A model generated the notes under the pieces. That model had not been told where the DNA came from. It did not search any database and saw only the letters and a list, made by a program, of their open reading frames with translations. Position numbers and translations under genes: made by a program. 64,000 nucleotides of DNA from Euglena gracilis (Eukaryota > Euglenida > Euglenophyceae > Euglenales), in the NCBI GenBank assembly GCA_039621445.1, contig CP154956.1, positions 96,290,406 to 96,354,405 of the forward strand, read 5' to 3'. Positions 23,912 through 35,626 of this stretch are shown here, one piece after another. Numbering within the stretch: the stretch's first letter is position 1; each line of letters starts with the position of its first letter.

Positions 23912-24719
23912 TTCTGCAGAAATTCACTGCGGAATCAAGGCAGCAAAGGGCATGGTGCAGGAGCGTTTCAAGGGCTAACAGGGGGAGAAAAAGTGCTTAA
24001 AGAACGAAAAAAAATGCAAAATTGCAAGGGGAGAACTCTGCGTATGAGGAAGTGCAGCTTGAATCACAAAACGCATGATCGATCAAAAAATTAATTGCAT
24101 TGAAATGCGTTCATTGAAAAACTCAGGAATTGACAAATTCCAAAAGAGGAACTCCAGCTAGAACCAGACGGTCATTGAGGGATTTGAAGCCAACCGGCAA
24201 CCGAAATAAGCGCTAAGCTTCTGGCTGCAGATATGCATGAGATGAGATGGCCGATTTCACCACCTGGGTAAATACAACACCTAATAAGCCTGGGAACAAT
24301 CGCATGGGTGTGAATGAAGAACCACCGTATGTTGTGTCTTTTGCATGTGCAAAAAAAGAGTTTTTGGGGCTGTGGGCAACACGTTCGTAACATTTTGTGA
24401 AACATACCTCCAGCCTCCGAATACATTTCCCAGTTATCCAACTGGAGGTTTTGGGCGTTAGGGGAGGGGTCAGGTGCCATATGCACATACAGCCAACCAA
24501 GATAAAAAAAAGAAAACTCACGAAGGCTGGAGTTTCGAGTTACAGAAGACGAGGACAAAAGAACAAAAAAATGCACGTTTATCACTGCGGGATGTGCACA
24601 GAGCACAAGAGCATCGTCAGCATGGCCCTCTGTGATGGAAACTGGAACGTGAGGCAATTTATGGAACGGAAAGAGAGCACCAGACATATCGAAGTGCCAC
24701 GATTTTCCCCAGTTCCTTC

Positions 24720-25480
24720 TTTACTGCCTTGACTTTTTGGGGGGGGTACCTGCAGTTTTCCTTCTTGGAAATTCAGTTGAAAGCCCAGATGATTTACAAT
24801 TTGGGTGGGCTGCAGGGTTGACTTTTTGACATTGATTTTGAACCCTGATTGCAAAAAATCCTTTGTCACTGTGTTCACATGACTTTTGCAAAATGTTTTG
24901 GGTGGGAGCAACCAGTAAAATGTCGTCCAGGGATATACACACCTGGAAACCCCGTTTTCTCCAGAGTTTTTTGAATGTTTTCATAACCCCCACAAAAATC
25001 TGGGGCATCATGTTTAGGCCAAAACAGCCTGCCTGGAATTCCCAGGTCTGTCCCCCCACCTGGTGTCTTAAAAATGGCCTTAGGGTTGGGTTTACTGGGA
25101 TGTGAAAATACACATCCTTTAAATCGATTTTGGCTGCCCAATCGCATTTTTTTATTTTACAAAACTGGAAAAATGTTCTGGATGTGATCCAGTCTGAAGG
25201 GTTTTTCTTGGAAATGTTAATTTATCTCCCTGCAATCGCTGATCATTCTCCATTTTGTTGCCCCCCTTCTGGTTTTGATATCAAAAACCATGGGATTAAA
25301 TGGGTATTGATATTCCCCACTCTTTTTTACTGAACCAGTTTTTTCGTAGTCCAGAAGAATTTATTCTGCCTGATTCAGATCCAGGTTGGCTCTGGCCTTC
25401 GGGTGAGTGGACAATTTGGGGGGATTCACCCAGGGGGGTTGAATGCCATCTTTGATGAGCTGACAGGTTGCTGGGGCTGC
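24720..25480 (-). pseudogene. Decayed DIRS-type reverse transcriptase (copy 1)
   Basis: Across frames the conceptual product reads IKDGIQPPWVNPP, then RRGATKWRMISDCREIN, then GGQTWEF, GLNMMPQIF, and NVKKSTLQPTQIVNHLGFQL. This order and wording fit the reverse transcriptase of DIRS-like tyrosine-recombinase retrotransposons. Frameshifts and stops break it at least three times. The catalytic YxDD appears as SLDD (about 24917-24940). It lies upstream of the signal-peptide exon in the coding sense. Confidence 0.75.
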
Positions 25481-26239
25481 ATTTTTCTGCCACTATTTTA
25501 AGCTCTTTTGGAGTCTTTGATGCAGGGGCGTGTCTCCCCATTGGTTCTCTTTTGCATTTATTTTTTCCAGTGGTGGATTTTGGTGGTTCTTAGGCACCCA
25601 AAGTTGCCCAACTCTGCCCACATCCTTGCCCACAAGTCAGGGCAAATGAAAATGGCGCGCGGGCAAGGTTTTGGAAGATTTTGGGAAGGACGTCAGCGCG
25701 CCTCTAGAGGCGGTGAGTGGCGTTGCACCCCGCAACTGAAAAACCGCAAGGGCGGTGGAGCGTGAACTTCTTGGGGTCTGGGCATTTGGGTTGCGGTGTT
25801 CTCTTCCTGACCGGAAGGGAGAAAACGCCATCAAACCAGGGGGTACTTTGGCCAAACCCACTTCAACATGCTGCCACGTCCAAGCCGAATCACAGCTCGG
25901 GCAGGCAGTGCTCCCGCACTGTGGCCTGACTTCGGTGAAACGTGGCACTCACCACGCACATCGGTAGAGAGAAATTTTTGCCTGGGGCAAGGCATCCCTC
26001 TGGAAAGACACAGAATGTTAACCTCTTTTGCATACGACAGAAAAGAAACAACGTTCCGGAGGGAAATTTTTTTCCCTTGCTACCACGCCCCGAAAGGCTT
26101 TTCTTCCGCCCCTGCCCTCTACCCCGCAGCCCATCATCTAAGGATGTCAGTTTTGGGTGCTAATTTGAGTAAATATTTGTTGACAGGGCTGGAAATGGGG
26201 GCGCGAAGCGCCAGAAGGAAAATTTAGACCTGTTGGGGG

Positions 26240-26400
26240 GGGTTCGGAAATTTTTTTCCCCGACCCTGTGTCCAACGACCACCCCCTGGTCAGAGGACAC
26301 CTTTTTGGTCACTACCCTATGTACAACGACCGCCCCCCCCCCCCCGGTCAGAGGACAAAGGTTACCGGTCATTGGACATAGGGGGGGGGGGGGGCAGGGC
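26240..26400. mobile_element. GTCCAACGACC-ended element, copy 3
   Basis: CCTGTGTCCAACGACC on the left and GGTCATTGGACATAGGGG on the right, with internal TCAGAGGACACCTTTTTGGT and TCAGAGGACAAAGG as in copy 1. A GGCGC hairpin (26200-26212) lies just outside. Confidence 0.6.
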
Positions 26401-26781
26401 AAAGGAACGATTATTTATGGCACATGCTCAATATTTTTTGCACAGTGAAGCGGAACATTTCCAGGGAATGCATTTATTCAAGAAAATTTACATTGGGTCA
26501 AAATGATGGTTTTTGGGAATGAAGCAATACGGCATTTTCTCTGTGCATTTTCTCTCCTGACCACATTGATTTGAATTTGTTTGAAGATTCCCATTTTAGT
26601 GGCTTTGGCTTTTTTTAAAACGATGGGTGAGGAATGCCATTGGATCCGAGCTAGATTGAGTAAAATGGGAGGAGAGTTGCAGTTTGGGGAAATTTCACAA
26701 AACAAATTGCTTTTAAACAACTGTGAAAATCCAGGACCTTTGCAGTGCATAGCCTAAGGAAGCAGAATTGTAAATTATTGG

Positions 26782-27030
26782 TCAATCAAAGTTGAACAAA
26801 GCCTGAATTGTTTGATTCGCTGGATGATCCTTTTTTGCCAGGATGGTTTGCCACTGTTCAAACCTCGACCCTCTGATGGTTTGGAGGGTCTGGCTCTTTG
26901 GACGGCTGTTTTTTTTTGCCTTCTGGATAATTCTCTGGATTATGTCCCACCTTTGACCAAGCGGGGTTTGGACAGATGAAAATGGTTTAAGAATGGTTTT
27001 TATGCCAGTGTCAGGCGTTGATCTACAAAA
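26782..27030 (-). CDS. Open frame upstream of DIRS reverse transcriptase, possibly the same element
   Basis: Hydrophilic frame: LGQRWDIIQRIIQKAKKNSR, SQTLQTIRGSRFEQWQTILA, ending LFNFD and a stop. It precedes the reverse-transcriptase remnant on the same strand. It could be part of the element's first or recombinase frame, but no catalytic motif was seen. Confidence 0.3.
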   Translation of the reverse strand, partial: FCRSTPDTGIKTILKPFSSVQTPLGQRWDIIQRIIQKAKKNSRPKSQTLQTIRGSRFEQWQTILAKKDHPANQTIQALFNFD

Positions 27031-27343
27031 GAGCACTCCAAGATAGTGTGTTTTCATTGCGTGACTAAAAAAAAACATTGCTACGTCATTGGAAGGAATC
27101 CACGTGCAACAGAAAAATATTTCATATTTCCTGAACTGCATTTTTTTAAAAAAATTCAAAAAAACAAGGAACACACCAAATGTGGTGCAAACTTGCAAAA
27201 GTGGCATGGCTGACTGCCCACATGCACACACTTCTATTTCACAGCACAACACCTTAAAAGACAAAATTGTCCCAAAAAAAATGGTGAATGCAACTTCAAG
27301 ATGTCGGAGCATTCTGGTAGAAGAGCATATTTTCTGAAAAAAG

Positions 27344-27905
27344 ATTTGCAAAGAATTGGAAGGTCAAATAATGCAAAAAATGCAGAAAAATGCAAAAGAA
27401 TGCACTTGCGAAAATTTATTACACAAAAAAATTGAAACTTTCTGCAAATTGCATACCTACCCCCCCCCCCCGGGAAACCACCCGACAGGTTGGCCGGTAC
27501 CGGGGACCCTGACAACTTCCTATACTGACAGGTTGGCCGGTACCAGGGACCCTAACAGTTTCCCGGGCGGGACCCTGACAGGTTCTCGGGCATGACAGTT
27601 TCCCGGGGGGGTAGGTACCTGGCTCATGGCACACAGTGGTGACATAGAACAATGTCTGCAAAGATAGATATTATGCAACCCAAACCCCCAATATGTTTTC
27701 AGTTCACGTCGAAAAATTGCATGATGAAACAGGCCACCTCTGGGGTGAAAGGGAAAAATGCATCGGAGGTATGTCCAATAAAATTGCGATCGCTCAATTA
27801 CAGGGTGTGCATTGCCATCTGGCCAACCCTGGTGGGGAGATTGCCGTTTGTCGCAGCGAGTGTCAGCACAAAAGCCTTCTGTCTCAAGGGGTGCAAAATA
27901 GCCTC
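27344..27905. repeat. Paralogous repeat copy A (filled site)
   Basis: From TTTGCAAAGAATTGGAAGGTC to the CCTTCTGTCTCA block it matches 34107-34490 closely. It carries a 162-bp insertion (27455-27616) absent from copy B, plus a small indel near 27800. Confidence 0.85.
27455..27616. mobile_element. 162-bp insertion with ACCTACCC / GGGTAGGT ends
   Basis: Copy B has an uninterrupted GCATACCTGGCTC. Here ACCTACCCC..GGGAAAC opens and GTTTCCCGGGG..TAGGT closes an insert, again followed by ACCT. The interior holds two GACAGGTTGGCCGGTACC units. ACCT may be a 4-bp target duplication or part of the termini. Confidence 0.8.
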
Positions 27906-27919
27906 CCCCCACTAAAAGG

Positions 27920-28970
27920 TGTAGGTGGGGGGGGTTCTGAAATCATAATTGTCCGAAAACTGATCATAACGTGTGCAAACCGTCTCTTATTCCGCAATAC
28001 ATTACATTGTTACATTGTTGTTAATTATTCCGCATTACATGTACATTCAAAAAGCATGCAAAATTCATGAACACTGGACCAAAACAAGGGGAAGCTCAAC
28101 AAACCTTAATTCATATCCAGAGAGGAATTTTGAACAATAAGAATTTACGGCAATAAAATTTTTCAGAAAAAAATGTGGACAAATATTAAAAATTTTATTG
28201 CAATACCGAAAATAAGAAGAAGTCATTTCTCTGAAAGATGATGTTGTTGCCTGGTGAAATTCAATGATTTTGGCATCGTTACAGCCATTTTGGGTCTGTT
28301 TTGGCATGAGAGAGGGCCCCCTTTTGAATGCACCCTGTGTGAAGGAAAGCGACCCTGAGGATGCCTCTCTGACAAGAATGCCAGGTTAAAAAAAAATGGA
28401 AATCGGGCAGAGCCCTGGGAGGGATGTGTGCCGTGCGTATGCTCTCTGCTCTTCTTAATGAGGAAATAACGTTGGAGCGGATCCTATTAAGTATTTTCTA
28501 ACGAGTTCCCTTTCTCTCTCCACTAGTGGTATTCTTTATTTTTATTCTAATTTTGTTTTGTTCAAGTCTGGACAAGTCATTTGTCCGTTTCTGGTTCTTG
28601 TTTTGAAGGAATCCCTGGTACCTGACGAATGAGCAAACACATCATTCAATTGAGATTTTTGCAAAACCTTTTATTTTCTTTTTCTGTCAATTTCCCCATG
28701 CTTACAAATTTGCACTGTTTCATTATCTGCGAAACAGACATCGTGCACACAAAAAAAATGGGAGTAAGAAAAAATACACTTGTCCAAACCTTCGAAATTC
28801 AGTTACCAAATGAAGGTGGGCACCGTGGATTTGGGGACTGATACTGTTTATCATTAGCTAGGAGGAAAAAATGGGCTGTTTGCCGTCCACATTAACAAAA
28901 GGCACCGAAAGTCATTTCCTGAATGGCTTCATTTCTTCACAGAAAAAAAAAATGTTATGCAACAGAATTT
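27920..28970. other. No gene seen
   Basis: AT-rich, no exon-like island, no recognised motif. Confidence 0.5.
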
Positions 28971-28975
28971 TTCCC

Positions 28976-29110
28976 ATTTCAGGCCATTTTAGGCCATTTT
29001 AGGGACCCCCACCTATAAGGGGTTGAAAAGTCATTTCAGGCCATTTTAGGCAATTTTAGGCCATTTTAGGCCATTATAGGCCATTTTAGGCCATTTTAGC
29101 TATAGGTGCT
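28976..29110. repeat. GGCCATTTTA array, fragment of the 5.6/30.4-kb element
   Basis: About nine units of (A)GGCCATTTT, then AGCTATAGGTGCTTGC. The same array and end occur at 6721-6780 and 31510-31590 inside the two hAT-like copies. Confidence 0.7.
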
Positions 29111-29165
29111 TGCTTGTATATACATTTACTTGATATGTACATAACAAAATATGATGTACAATATG

Positions 29166-29197
<32 letters not shown>

Positions 29198-29345
29198 CGC
29201 TTGTAATGCTCATAAAATAAATATATAAATATATATAATATGTATACATTTTATATAGGATAACTTATAATGCTGATATAATAAAATTGATGCACACTAC
29301 TTCTTAACTTTATATTGTAATACTGTGTAATAAAATATAGTACAT
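29110..29345. repeat. Very AT-rich tract with TATATG/TATA repeats
   Basis: (GTATAT)n and (TA)n with long A/T stretches. No gene. Confidence 0.7.
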
Positions 29346-29722
29346 ATACTTCTTCAGAACATCCCTTGTGTTTGTGCATCGAGTGGACAAGCCGTGTCAT
29401 GGCCGTTGTTCCATGCATCATAAAGCATAAAAACCTGGACCTGGATTGGAGGGCCCATTAACTTTGGTGTCAAAAATGGCTTCAATGCCACTCTTCTTTT
29501 CGAGAAACGTCAGCGAATAAGCTCAGGAAAGTCAAATTGCATCAAAAAAGATGTGTGTTTTTGTGTGTGGTTGACACAGGGTGTGTGTCATCAACAAGCG
29601 GTGTGAAGAACAGGAGATCCACCTTCTGTTTAAGACCCCCCGGGGGAGGGTCTGGGGTCTGGGGTCTGGGGTCTGGGTCTGGGGCCCCCAACCCACGCAG
29701 CCCGGCGCGGGACCCCTTGGGG

Positions 29723-29820
29723 GTTAGGGATTTTCTTAAGCCGGAGGGGACCCTATCCCCCTGGGGGGGGGGGGTCCAGCCAGCCAGCAGCTCAAATCCA
29801 GCCAGCAGCCCAAATTCCAC
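29723..29820. mobile_element. Inverted partial copy of the CAGGGGTTTTCTTAAG element
   Basis: ATTTTCTTAAGCCGGAG followed by CCAGCCAGCCAGCAG is the reverse complement of 36050-36147. The other end was not found. Confidence 0.6.
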
Positions 29821-29899
29821 TTTCAGTTGGGGGGTATGGGTACTGCAAAATCCTAACCCATGGTGGCATTTAAGTGGCTGAATTTTAGTAATTCTTGTG

Positions 29900-30260
29900 T
29901 CCAGCCTTAAGAATGGAAGGGCAGGGAGGTATGATCGAAGGTTTGAGCCAAGACCTCTTTCCCCAGCTCCTTTCTGATGATTTTGAATTTTCTAGCTGCC
30001 ACCTCCAGCAGCCCCTCCTGGAGGTTGATGATGAACCCCAGGTGCTGCAGTTTTTGAGTGGGGGAGAGAATGGATTTTTTGAGGTTTATCTTGAAACCTG
30101 CAGAACACAGATTTTGGATCATCATGGCCAGTCGCTTTTTTTTACAAACCTTCTGAGGAACCAATTAGAATGATGTCGTCCAAATAAACGAATTCCATGA
30201 GACCCTTTGATCTCCAAAGTTTTTGGAGCACTTTCACATGAGGGACATGAAAAGTTTTGG
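29900..30260 (-). pseudogene. Decayed DIRS-type reverse transcriptase (copy 2)
   Basis: A minus-strand frame reads VYLDDIILIGSS (catalytic YxDD intact, about 30160-30190). After a frameshift it continues GFKINLKKSILSPTQ, LQHLGFIINLQEGLLEVAA. The order matches copy 1 but the sequence is clearly different, so this is a separate element. Only the catalytic and thumb-proximal part remains. Confidence 0.7.
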
Positions 30261-30441
30261 GAGAGTACCGCAGGCTGGCCAGCCAAATGGGCTGCCCAGC
30301 TCACCTATCCCTGCATTTTTTCAGTAAGTAGCCTGTTCCTACAGTCCCAATCCAGCCTTGATCTAGCTCCATCCATCAAAACGGCGAAAATGACAAAAAA
30401 AATTCAGAAACTTTTGTTTTTCATCGAGCCCTGGACCCCCT

Positions 30442-31744
30442 CCTGCACCCAGGGCGGTCCTTAAGCAAAAAAAAAATCCCGTCCCCACACACTTCAACCA
30501 AAAAAATAAGGAAAAGGGGATTTTGGCTGGGGGAAATTTTTTTTGAAATTTTTTTGAAAAATGAACCCAAAATACATGGTTGTTTGATGGAAAATCACAT
30601 TTTTCCTCAAAAAATCTCCAAATTTTAGGGTTGAAAATTGTTAGTTTCTAGGAGGGGGGTCAAAAAAATGCAGGTAAAAAAAAAAATGGGGCCAAATTTT
30701 GGAACATTCAAACTTTACTGACATTTTTTTTCTTGGAATTTTCTTGGATTTTCAGTGGCATTTTTTTTTTGATTCCAAAGTCTCTCAAAATCAAAATTTT
30801 GAGAAATGTTGAAATTTTAGAAGGTGTGAAAAAAAAATGGGGTTTGGGGGGGTTGGGCAACATTTTGGGCAGCATTTCACCAATTTCGGGAAAACGGGGG
30901 ATTTAGGCTGAAAAAATTTGAAATATTCTTGAAAAATGAACCCAAAATAATGGGGAGGGGAAAAATTGGGGCTAGATAAAATTAGCACCGAAAAATTGGC
31001 GCCGAAAAAAATTGGTGATTATTTGATGGAAAACTACATTTTTCACAGAAAAATCTCAAACACTTCATGGTTAAAATTGGTAGTTTTAGGAGGGGGGTGG
31101 AAAATAATGAAGGTCAAAAAAAGTGGACCATATTTTGGCACAGTCAAATTTTACTGACATTTTTTCTCTCAATATCAAAATTTTGAGAAAATGTTGATTT
31201 TTTTGGAAGGTGTGAAAAATGGGGTGGGAAAAAGGGAGCTTTCCTTGCGAAATGGCCATTTTTTGAGGAAAAAATTCTAAAGTCATTTTTTTGGTCATCA
31301 TAAAGTGACGTTTTTAAGTTTTTCCAGCGTTTTCTTTGTTGTGTGTTTTTTTATAAAAAAAAACATGTCTTTTAAAAAAAACCTGGGTTTTTTCAAAAAA
31401 CACACTTTTTTTTGTTTCAAAAAAACACGTTTTTTTGTTTCAAAAAAAAACATGGTTTTTTGTTTCAAAAAAAATAAGCAGTCAACCTTGGCAAGCACCT
31501 ATGGTCAAGCCCCAAAATTGGGCCATTTAAGGCCATTTTGGGCCATTTTAGGCATTTTAGGCCATTTTAGCTATGCGTGCCTGCACATGGGTCCCAAAAT
31601 GGGTCAAAAAAAACACCCGGCGCCGAAGGCACCGGAAAATTTTTTTCGGGTCCAAAACTGCCCTGGGGGGGAGCGGTCCTTAAGGGGCGGTCCTTGAGTA
31701 AAAAAAAAAAAATCCCGTCCCTTATGGACCGCCTTGCCTGTACC
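30442..31744. mobile_element. hAT-like non-autonomous element (copy 2)
   Basis: The element is 30450-31736, starting CAGGGCGGTCCTTAAG and ending CTTATGGACCGCCTTG. It is flanked by CCTGCACC (30442-30449) and CCTGTACC (31737-31744), one transition apart. Colinear with copy 1 at 5584-6935, with several small indels. Hairpin at 31617-31635. Confidence 0.85.
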
Positions 31745-32462
31745 CCCCGTGGGGGTCCAGCCAGCAGTTCATTTCCATCCAGAAGTCTTTTTGCCAGCCG
31801 AAGGCTGGACCCCCCCCCCCTGGGGGTCCTTCTGGGGGGACCTGCACTTTGCGCCAGAACCCAGAACCCCCAGAACCACAGAATCCCCAGAATCCCCTCT
31901 CGGGGGTCTGGCCTCGCACCCACCCACCCACCCCGGGGGTCCGAGAGAAAAAGAAGCCCGATCCACAAAACTTTGGCTCCTGATTTGGTTTGCAGCATGC
32001 ATGAATATCTTTTCTAGTTTCATACGGGGCATGAGAAAGAGGTAAACTTGCCAACCTGCCACAAAGGGAGGTCTCAATATTCCCTCCTTTTTGGAGAAAA
32101 ATTTTTGTCAAGAATCACTACATGAGAATATTTTGTGCCGGTTTTCAAATTGGCATTCACATTTAATGAAACACCAGGGGACACCAACTTCCTGGGAAGG
32201 GGCCTTGGGTGCCTGGGTGCAAGCGAGATTCCAGTGGTGGCAAACCGTGCTTAACTGCACAAAGCAGCCCGAAGAGACAGCTTCGGCTCTCATCTGGGGG
32301 CAACGCCACACGGCATCGCAGGGTGGCTGCCGTGTGAATGTGTGAGGGTCCGAGGGTGGAAGGTGTGCCAGGTGTGGGGCGATGCTGCGGCCGCCGGCCG
32401 GGTACAGGCAGGCGGGCTAGATGACTGGCGGCGGGGGAGAGTGCGGCCAGGGGACGGTCAAA

Positions 32463-32640
32463 CACCTCCAGACACTTGGCATGTTGGTGGTGTTGTCGGG
32501 ATTTGTTGGAATTTGTGTCAGGATTGGTTGGTATTTGCGGGAATGTGTCAGGATTGGTTGGTATTTGTGGGGATGTGTCGGTATCTGTCCTCATTCTTCG
32601 GGGGCTTGTCAGCATTTGCCGGGATTTGCCGTTGGAGGTG
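32463..32640. repeat. Inverted-end block with GGATTTG/GGATTGG units
   Basis: CACCTCCAGACACTTGG on the left and CCGTTGGAGGTGCTTG on the right enclose imperfect tandem GTCAGGATTGGTTGGTATTTG units. A shortened relative is at 16744-16803. No target duplication was seen. Confidence 0.45.
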
Positions 32641-32708
32641 CTTGGGGACAGTGAGCGAGGCGGGGCCAGACTGTATGGGCAGCAGACATGTGTGTGGGGG
32701 GGGGGGGC

Positions 32709-32788
32709 TCACGGCTGGGCGAGGAGCTGCGCGAGGGCAGCGTGGCCCGCGGCGGACGCGATGGCCAGCGGGGTTCGGCCGGTGGCGT
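32709..32788 (-). CDS. Ankyrin-repeat gene, last exon
   Basis: After a cagcctcccag acceptor the exon gives ATGRTPLAIASAAGHAALAQ then LLAQP and a TGA stop (32711-32709). This is a canonical ankyrin repeat core (G-TPL-A-A-GH-LL), so the protein ends inside its repeat domain. Two split bases at entry mean phase 1. The phase of the preceding exon as drawn (0) does not match, so an exon may be missing or an edge misplaced. Confidence 0.75.
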
Positions 32789-33515
32789 CTGGGAGGCTGG
32801 GAGCGGGGCTTCTCGGGCTTCTCGGGAGGCTGATGGCCCTGGTCCACTCACCAGCAGAAAGCAGTTCCTGGGGTCCACAGGGTGCTTTATCTGGGACCAG
32901 GAGGTCTGGTGTGGGCTTCTTTTTACCAACCCAGGGGATACCTTGAAAGAAATGGGATGCCAGCCCGTGGCAAGGGGGGGGGGCAGCCCAGGGTCGTTTT
33001 GGGTCCCCCGGTGCCTGCCAAAATGGCCATTTTCCGGGCCTTCGGCGCGGGCGCCAGGGCGGGGGAGGGGGTCGGAAGGTCCTACACCTCAGCCTGCCAG
33101 TAGTACCCATCCCTCCCATGCCTTCCTTAAAACACAGCCTGGTCCGGCACCGACCCAGCCCTTCGAGGGGGGTTGGGGGGAACCCCTTTGGAGGGGGGTA
33201 AAATAAAGGGGGAAACCCTCCTCCACGGGGCCTAGCCCTACCTCCCAAGCAAAAGTTTTTTTAGGCCCGGGGGAGAGGGGGTCCGCACCCACCCACTTCC
33301 TGGGGGGCCCGGGGGTTATTTTTGGGGTCCAAATTTTTTTGGCGATTCTGCCGGAGTACCCCCCCCAGCCTGACCCCCCACCCCCGGGGGGGGGTGGCTC
33401 AGCCTGGACCCACCCACCCACCCCCTGGGTCACGAAACGTAGAAAGAATTTCCTGCTCCCAAGGGGGTAGTCAGGCCACCCCTCTGGTCCCCGACCTTTC
33501 CTGCGATTGGGCAAC

Positions 33516-33618
33516 TGGCTGGCCCCTCTGCGGCGTGCCGCTCAGCACGGGGAGGCCCCAGGTGGGATCCGCCCGAGCCTGCAGGAGCACCTGAGCCACC
33601 GGCCACAGGGCGGGCCAG
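33516..33618 (-). CDS. Ankyrin-repeat gene, internal exon
   Basis: A gacccggtgcag acceptor, then ALWPVAQVLLQARADPTWGL and PVLSGTPQRGQ. VAQVLLQARADP is the second helix and turn of an ankyrin repeat. The donor CCA|gttgcc is tentative. Confidence 0.6.
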
Positions 33619-34106
33619 CTGCACCGGGTCAAAGCGGTGGACGGCAGTCCGGTCAATAAACCACCCCCGCCCCCTAATTGAAGCGCGGGGCCGCTACAAG
33701 CACAGGGTCCAAATGAAAGCGCACCCCCGCCGCTACACCCCCCCTCCCCATTTTGATAGGATTTCTCAGGAAATCAACAAAAATCACACAGGTAGGGTCC
33801 AAATCGAAGCGCACCCCCCCTCGCCGGAGGCAGCGGTCCGCAATAAAGGGCACAGAAAGGGTTAAGGGCACGGAAACAAGAAATTATCGGAAAACACCAG
33901 CATCTTCAATCGGCATTCTCTTGTCATATCCCCTCCCATTCCCCTTACTGGTGGCCGTCAGATTTCGCACAAAAGAACAGGATGATAGAGTGTGGCCACT
34001 CAACTCGAATTCGGGCACGTATGGCAGAGGAGAAGCTGAGAGAGGGGAAAAAATCAAAAGGCAATTTCGGACTCTGGCACCTCAAAATATGCAATGCAAG
34101 AAATGA

Positions 34107-34490
34107 TTTGCAAAGAATTGGAAGGTCAAATAATGCAAAAAAATGCAGAAAATGCAAAAGAATGCACTTGCGAAATTTATATTACGCAAAAAAATTGAAA
34201 CTTTCTGCAAATTGCATACCTGGCTCATGGAACACAGTGGTGACATGGAACAATGTCTGCAAAGATATAGGATGCAACCCAAACCCCCAATATGTTTTCA
34301 GTTCATGTCGAAAAACTGCATGATGAAACAGGCCACCTCTGGGGTGAAAGGGAAAAATGCATCGGAGGTGTGTCCAATAAAATTGCGGTCAGTGTGCATT
34401 GCCATCCAGCCAACCCTGGCGGGGAGATTGCCGTTTGTCGCAGCGAGTGTCAGCACAGGAGGCCTTCTGTCTCAGGGGGTCCCCCCACTT
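34107..34490. repeat. Paralogous repeat copy B (empty site)
   Basis: Matches 27344-27905 without the 162-bp insertion. The junction reads GCATACCTGGCTC at 34214-34226. Confidence 0.85.
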
Positions 34491-34901
34491 AAATATCCCC
34501 TGGGGTTTATCAGGTCAGGTTTGGTCAGGCTGGTCAGCTGAAGGGGAGGGTTTATAAGTGGGGGGAGGGGGTTTATAAATCAAGGAATTGTTGGTGAAAA
34601 CGACCCCAAAACGACCCCAAAACGACTCCAAATTGGCAATTTTTGGCAAAATTTGTCAAAAATGGCATTTTGATGATCGTGAGCGGCCACCTATAGGATG
34701 AATGACCGAAGGGACCGCGATCTTTGGTCGGTTGGCAATTTTATTTGACTTTAAATTTTAATATATTTATTTCTTTCTGCATGAAAAGCAACATTGCAAT
34801 CGTTGATGTTTTGCAGAGGGCTGCGCACCTGGAAGGGAAGAATTTTCTGGTGTGGAAGTCTTGCAGAACGTTCATTAAGTCAGAAAATTAAAGTGTCAGG
34901 T

Positions 34902-35267
34902 GTCAGTACCATACCATTGCTTCGGGGGGGGGGGGAGGGGGCACTTTCCACTCCAAAAAACCAGTCAGTCGCTTTTTTCGGCCAAGCCAGTCAGTCACTT
35001 TACCCCCCCCGGGGGGGGGGGAGGGTCGGCCACTCAGGAAAACCAGTCACTTTTTGGCCTTTCAAGGCCATTTTTGGCCAAAATTTTCTCCGGTGCCTTT
35101 GGCGCCGGTTGGCCACTCAGCCACTTTTGGGTGATTTCTGGCCTACCCCACCCCCGGGGGGGGGGGGGTCACGGCCAAAAAACCAGTCAGTCACTCTGAA
35201 AAAACCAGTCAGTCACCCCCCCCGGGGGTGGGGTGGGACAGGTGTTAAGCAATGGTCTGGTCAGTAC
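34902..35267. mobile_element. CAKACCATTGCTT-ended element with exact 8-bp duplication
   Basis: The element is 34910-35259 (350 bp), starting CATACCATTGCTT and ending AAGCAATGGTCTG, flanked by GTCAGTAC on both sides. The interior has four CCAGTCAGTCRC-type motifs, C/G runs and hairpin CCGGTGCCTTTGGCGCCGG (35090-35108). The 8-bp duplication fits hAT-like transposition. No transposase. Confidence 0.85.
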
Positions 35268-35409
35268 ATGCACACTTTTGGTGCATTTTTCCAATGAAAA
35301 AAAAAATCAAAAATAATGGAAATTCCGAAAAACAAAAACAGAGCAAAAGGAAAAAAAGTGCAGGTGTATTTTTTTTGGATGGGGTTGACACATACATAAA
35401 TGTATGCAT

Positions 35410-35612
35410 GGGTGGATGGATGGATGGATGGATGGATGGATGGATGGATGGATGGATGGATGGATGGATGGATGGATGGATGGATGGATGGATGGATGGA
35501 TGGATGGATGGATGGATGGATGGATGGATGGATGGATGGATGGATGGATGGATGGATGGATGGATGGATGTGGATGGTGGGTGGGTGGGTGGGTGGGTGG
35601 GTGGGGGGGTGG
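35410..35612. repeat. (TGGA)n then (GGTG)n microsatellite
   Basis: About 160 bp of TGGA followed by about 40 bp of GGTG. It directly abuts the left target site of the element at 35635. DGWM/HPSI frames are artefacts. Confidence 0.95.
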
Positions 35613-35626
35613 ATGGACGGGAGGAT

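Noticed and set aside
29537-29881. Pro/Gly-rich frames on both strands
   Set aside because: Produced by GGGGTCTGGGGTCT repeats and poly-C/G runs.
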